Origin: an uncultured Selenomonadales bacterium
Lineage (GTDB): Bacteria > Bacillota > Negativicutes > Selenomonadales > Selenomonadaceae
Length of the DNA: 14,242 bases
Direction of reading: 5' to 3'
Assembly: GCA_937915725.1 (NCBI GenBank)
Contig: CALGGV010000288.1
Span: 1 to 14,242 of the forward strand
A program made the translations under genes and the position numbers. This document shows positions 12,484 to 14,242 of this stretch, one piece after another (within the stretch, counting starts at the first letter, position 1; every line of letters begins with the position of its first letter). The notes under the pieces were generated by a model, which searched no databases, was not told the DNA's origin, and saw only the letters and a program-made list of their open reading frames with translations.

Positions 12484-14025
12484 ATGAAAATTGCTTTACT
12501 GATTGTATATTTTGCCGTGTTAATCGGAATTGGTTTATATTGCAGGCGGCACGCAACGGACGTTGACGGCTTTGTATTGGGCGGGCGCAGTGTCGGTCCG
12601 TGGCTTACTGCGTTTGCTTACGGCACAAGTTATTTTTCTGCGGTTGTATTTGTAGGCTACGCGGGGCAATTCGGCTGGAAATATGGAATTGCGGCAACGT
12701 GGGCTGGAATTGGCAACGCTTTAATCGGCTCGCTTATGGCATGGTTTATTTTGGGCAGACGTACAAGAATAATGAGTCAACATTTAGATTCGGCAACAAT
12801 GCCGCAATTTTTCGGCAAGCGTTTTGGTTCAAAGGCTTTAAAAATCGGCGCGTCGATTATAATTTTTATTTTTATGATACCGTACACTGCCTCGCTTTAT
12901 AATGGCTTGTCAAGACTTTTCGGAATGGCGTTTGACATTGATTATACAATTTGTATTACGTTAATGGCGATTCTTACTGCAATTTACGTTGTTGCGGGCG
13001 GCTACATGGCAACGGCGATTAACGATTTTATTCAAGGAATGGTAATGCTTGTCGGAATAAGCGCGGTTATCTACGCGGTACTTGAATCAAAGGGCGGCTT
13101 TATTAACGCGCTGGACGGATTGGCAAGAATCACTGATGAAACTGTTACAACAACGCCGGGAATTTTTTCTTCATTCTTTGGACCCGACCCAATAAATTTG
13201 TTGTTCGTGGTAATTTTAACTTCGCTCGGTACGTGGGGACTTCCTCAAATGGTACAGAAATTTTACGCTATAAAAAATGAACAGGCAATTCAAAAAGGTA
13301 CAATTATTTCAACAATGTTTGCATTTGTAGTGGCGGGCGGCTGTTACTTTTTGGGCGGATTCGGCAGATTGTTTTCAGACCAAGTTGACATTAAAGCAAA
13401 CGGCTTTGATTCAATTATACCTACAATGTTATCGGGACTTTCTGAAAGTATGATTGCGCTTGTTGTAATTTTGGTTTTATCTGCGTCAATGTCAACGCTT
13501 TCTTCGCTGGTTATCGCCTCAAGTTCAACTTTGACAATCGACTTAATCAAGGATAACATTGTTAAAAATATGAGTCAATCTGCGCAGGTTTTATATATGC
13601 GCGGCTTGATTGTTGTATTTATTGCAATTTCGGCGGTACTTGCGCTGATTCAGTACACAAGCTCTGTAACATTCATTGCGCAGTTAATGGGCGTCAGTTG
13701 GGGCGCAATGGCGGGCGCGTTTCTTGCGCCGTTTATGTATTCGCTGTACTCAAAAAAAGTTACAACTGCATCTTGTTGGGCGTGCTTTTTATTCGGTACA
13801 ATTTTAATGACGGCTAATATGTTAATTCGTCCTGAATTTCCGGCAATTCTTCAATCGCCTATTAATGCGGGCGCGTTTGCAATGCTTGCAGGTTTAATTA
13901 TCGTACCGGTTGTCAGCGCGGTTACTCCTGCGCCTGATAAAAATCTTGTCGATAGTGCCTTTACCTGCTACGACAAAGAAACTACTGTACCTATCAGCGT
14001 TGCACTCGGCAAGGAAGGTAAATAG
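12484..14025 (+). CDS. Sodium:solute symporter (SSS family)
   Basis: A 513-aa polytopic membrane protein with about 12-13 hydrophobic segments, the normal size for SSS (TC 2.A.21) transporters such as PutP and PanF. Family marks include GGRSVGPW (33-40) after the first segment, GGYMATAINDFIQG (172-185), GTWGLPQMVQKFYAIKN (249-265) and SASMSTLSSLVIASSS (333-348), a Ser/Thr-rich segment that in PutP-like members contributes to sodium binding. It would import an organic solute with sodium; proline, pantothenate or a carboxylate are possible and cannot be separated here. GGAGG at 12467-12471 is 12 bases from the ATG, a rather long spacing. Its TAG stop starts repeat copy C. It appears to stand alone, with no catabolic partner beside it. 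Confidence 0.92.
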   Translation: MKIALLIVYFAVLIGIGLYCRRHATDVDGFVLGGRSVGPWLTAFAYGTSYFSAVVFVGYAGQFGWKYGIAATWAGIGNALIGSLMAWFILGRRTRIMSQHLDSATMPQFFGKRFGSKALKIGASIIIFIFMIPYTASLYNGLSRLFGMAFDIDYTICITLMAILTAIYVVAGGYMATAINDFIQGMVMLVGISAVIYAVLESKGGFINALDGLARITDETVTTTPGIFSSFFGPDPINLLFVVILTSLGTWGLPQMVQKFYAIKNEQAIQKGTIISTMFAFVVAGGCYFLGGFGRLFSDQVDIKANGFDSIIPTMLSGLSESMIALVVILVLSASMSTLSSLVIASSSTLTIDLIKDNIVKNMSQSAQVLYMRGLIVVFIAISAVLALIQYTSSVTFIAQLMGVSWGAMAGAFLAPFMYSLYSKKVTTASCWACFLFGTILMTANMLIRPEFPAILQSPINAGAFAMLAGLIIVPVVSAVTPAPDKNLVDSAFTCYDKETTVPISVALGKEGK

Positions 14026-14077
14026 GCAAGAGGCAAGAGTGAAAAAACTACTGCCTACTGCCTTTTGCCTTCTGCCT
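14023..14077 (+). repeat. TAGGCAR heptad palindrome, copy C
   Basis: The element begins with the symporter TAG. AGGCAAGAGGCAA (14024-14036) pairs with TTGCCTTCTGCCT (14065-14077) at 12 of 13 positions, counting one G-T pair. The inner part 14030-14063 matches copy A at 32 of 34 positions. It fills most of the 80-nt gap before the methyltransferase gene. Confidence 0.8.
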
Positions 14078-14105
14078 TAATTTCGACTGAAAGGAGCGAA
14101 TTAAA

Positions 14106-14242
14106 TTGCCCGCTTTAAATTGGCTCGGCAAAGATAAAATTATTACTTATCATCAAAAAGTTCCCTTTCATTTCCTAGACAAAAAATTTTCAATCGGCAA
14201 TTCAGACAACGCAATTATTCACGGCGATAATTTGCTTGCGCT
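14106..14242 (+). CDS. Site-specific DNA methyltransferase, adenine-specific type (partial, N-terminus only)
   Basis: Only the first 45 codons are in the window. They read LNWLGKDKIITYHQKVPF, then a short variable stretch, then IIHGDNLLAL. This is the characteristic N-terminal lead of large N6-adenine or N4-cytosine methyltransferases related to type III Mod subunits, where the HGDNL element comes just before the DPPY-type catalytic region. The rest lies beyond the right edge, so catalytic motifs cannot be checked. The start is TTG at 14106, with AAGGAG at 14091-14096 nine bases upstream. It could be the modification gene of a restriction-modification system or an orphan enzyme; the next gene would tell. 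Confidence 0.8.
   Translation, partial: MPALNWLGKDKIITYHQKVPFHFLDKKFSIGNSDNAIIHGDNLLA

Overview
The window looks like chromosomal DNA from a motile, low-G+C anaerobe of the Firmicutes. Negativicutes is my best guess, but only from overall gene content and AT-rich style; no rRNA or other marker is present. Support comes from a chemotaxis cheB-cheA pair, the Firmicutes-style order prfA-prmC-tsaC, and a phenylacetate-CoA ligase followed by a double-ACT protein, a pairing typical of anaerobic aromatic 2-oxo acid metabolism. Most content is ordinary housekeeping. I see no CRISPR array, no IS with a transposase, no phage module and no RNA gene.

Layout. 1-3369 (minus): cheB then cheA, with cheA losing its last C-terminal part off the left edge. 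3625-4585 (minus): a two-gene unit, DUF1294 membrane protein then HAD phosphatase. 4586-4980: non-coding, holding a nested palindrome of about 157 nt. 4981-7612 (minus): prfA-prmC-tsaC, linking peptide release factor 1, the methylase that modifies its GGQ glutamine, and tRNA t6A synthesis. 7613-7766: divergent promoters. 7767-9580 (plus): paaK and a double-ACT regulator. 9663-11153 (minus): amidohydrolase then metallo-beta-lactamase-fold hydrolase. 11254-12390 (plus): two tandem paralogous exported proteins. 12484-14025 (plus): sodium:solute symporter. 14106 to the right edge (plus): start of a site-specific DNA methyltransferase.

The most notable non-genic signal is a family of heptanucleotide arrays (TAGGCAR, TAGGGAY, TAGGTTA types) at seven gene ends or gaps. 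Several form long inverted repeats. Every gene in the window that stops with TAG (paaK, ACT, MBL, symporter) has that TAG as the first three bases of a TAGGCAR array; all the other complete genes stop with TAA or TGA. Three copies share a conserved core (GTGAAAAAACTACTGCC or near).

Other points are a decayed echo of the cheB 3' end between cheB and cheA, a mosaic of near-identical and diverged DNA in the tandem paralogues, and frequent TTG start codons backed by good ribosome-binding sites.
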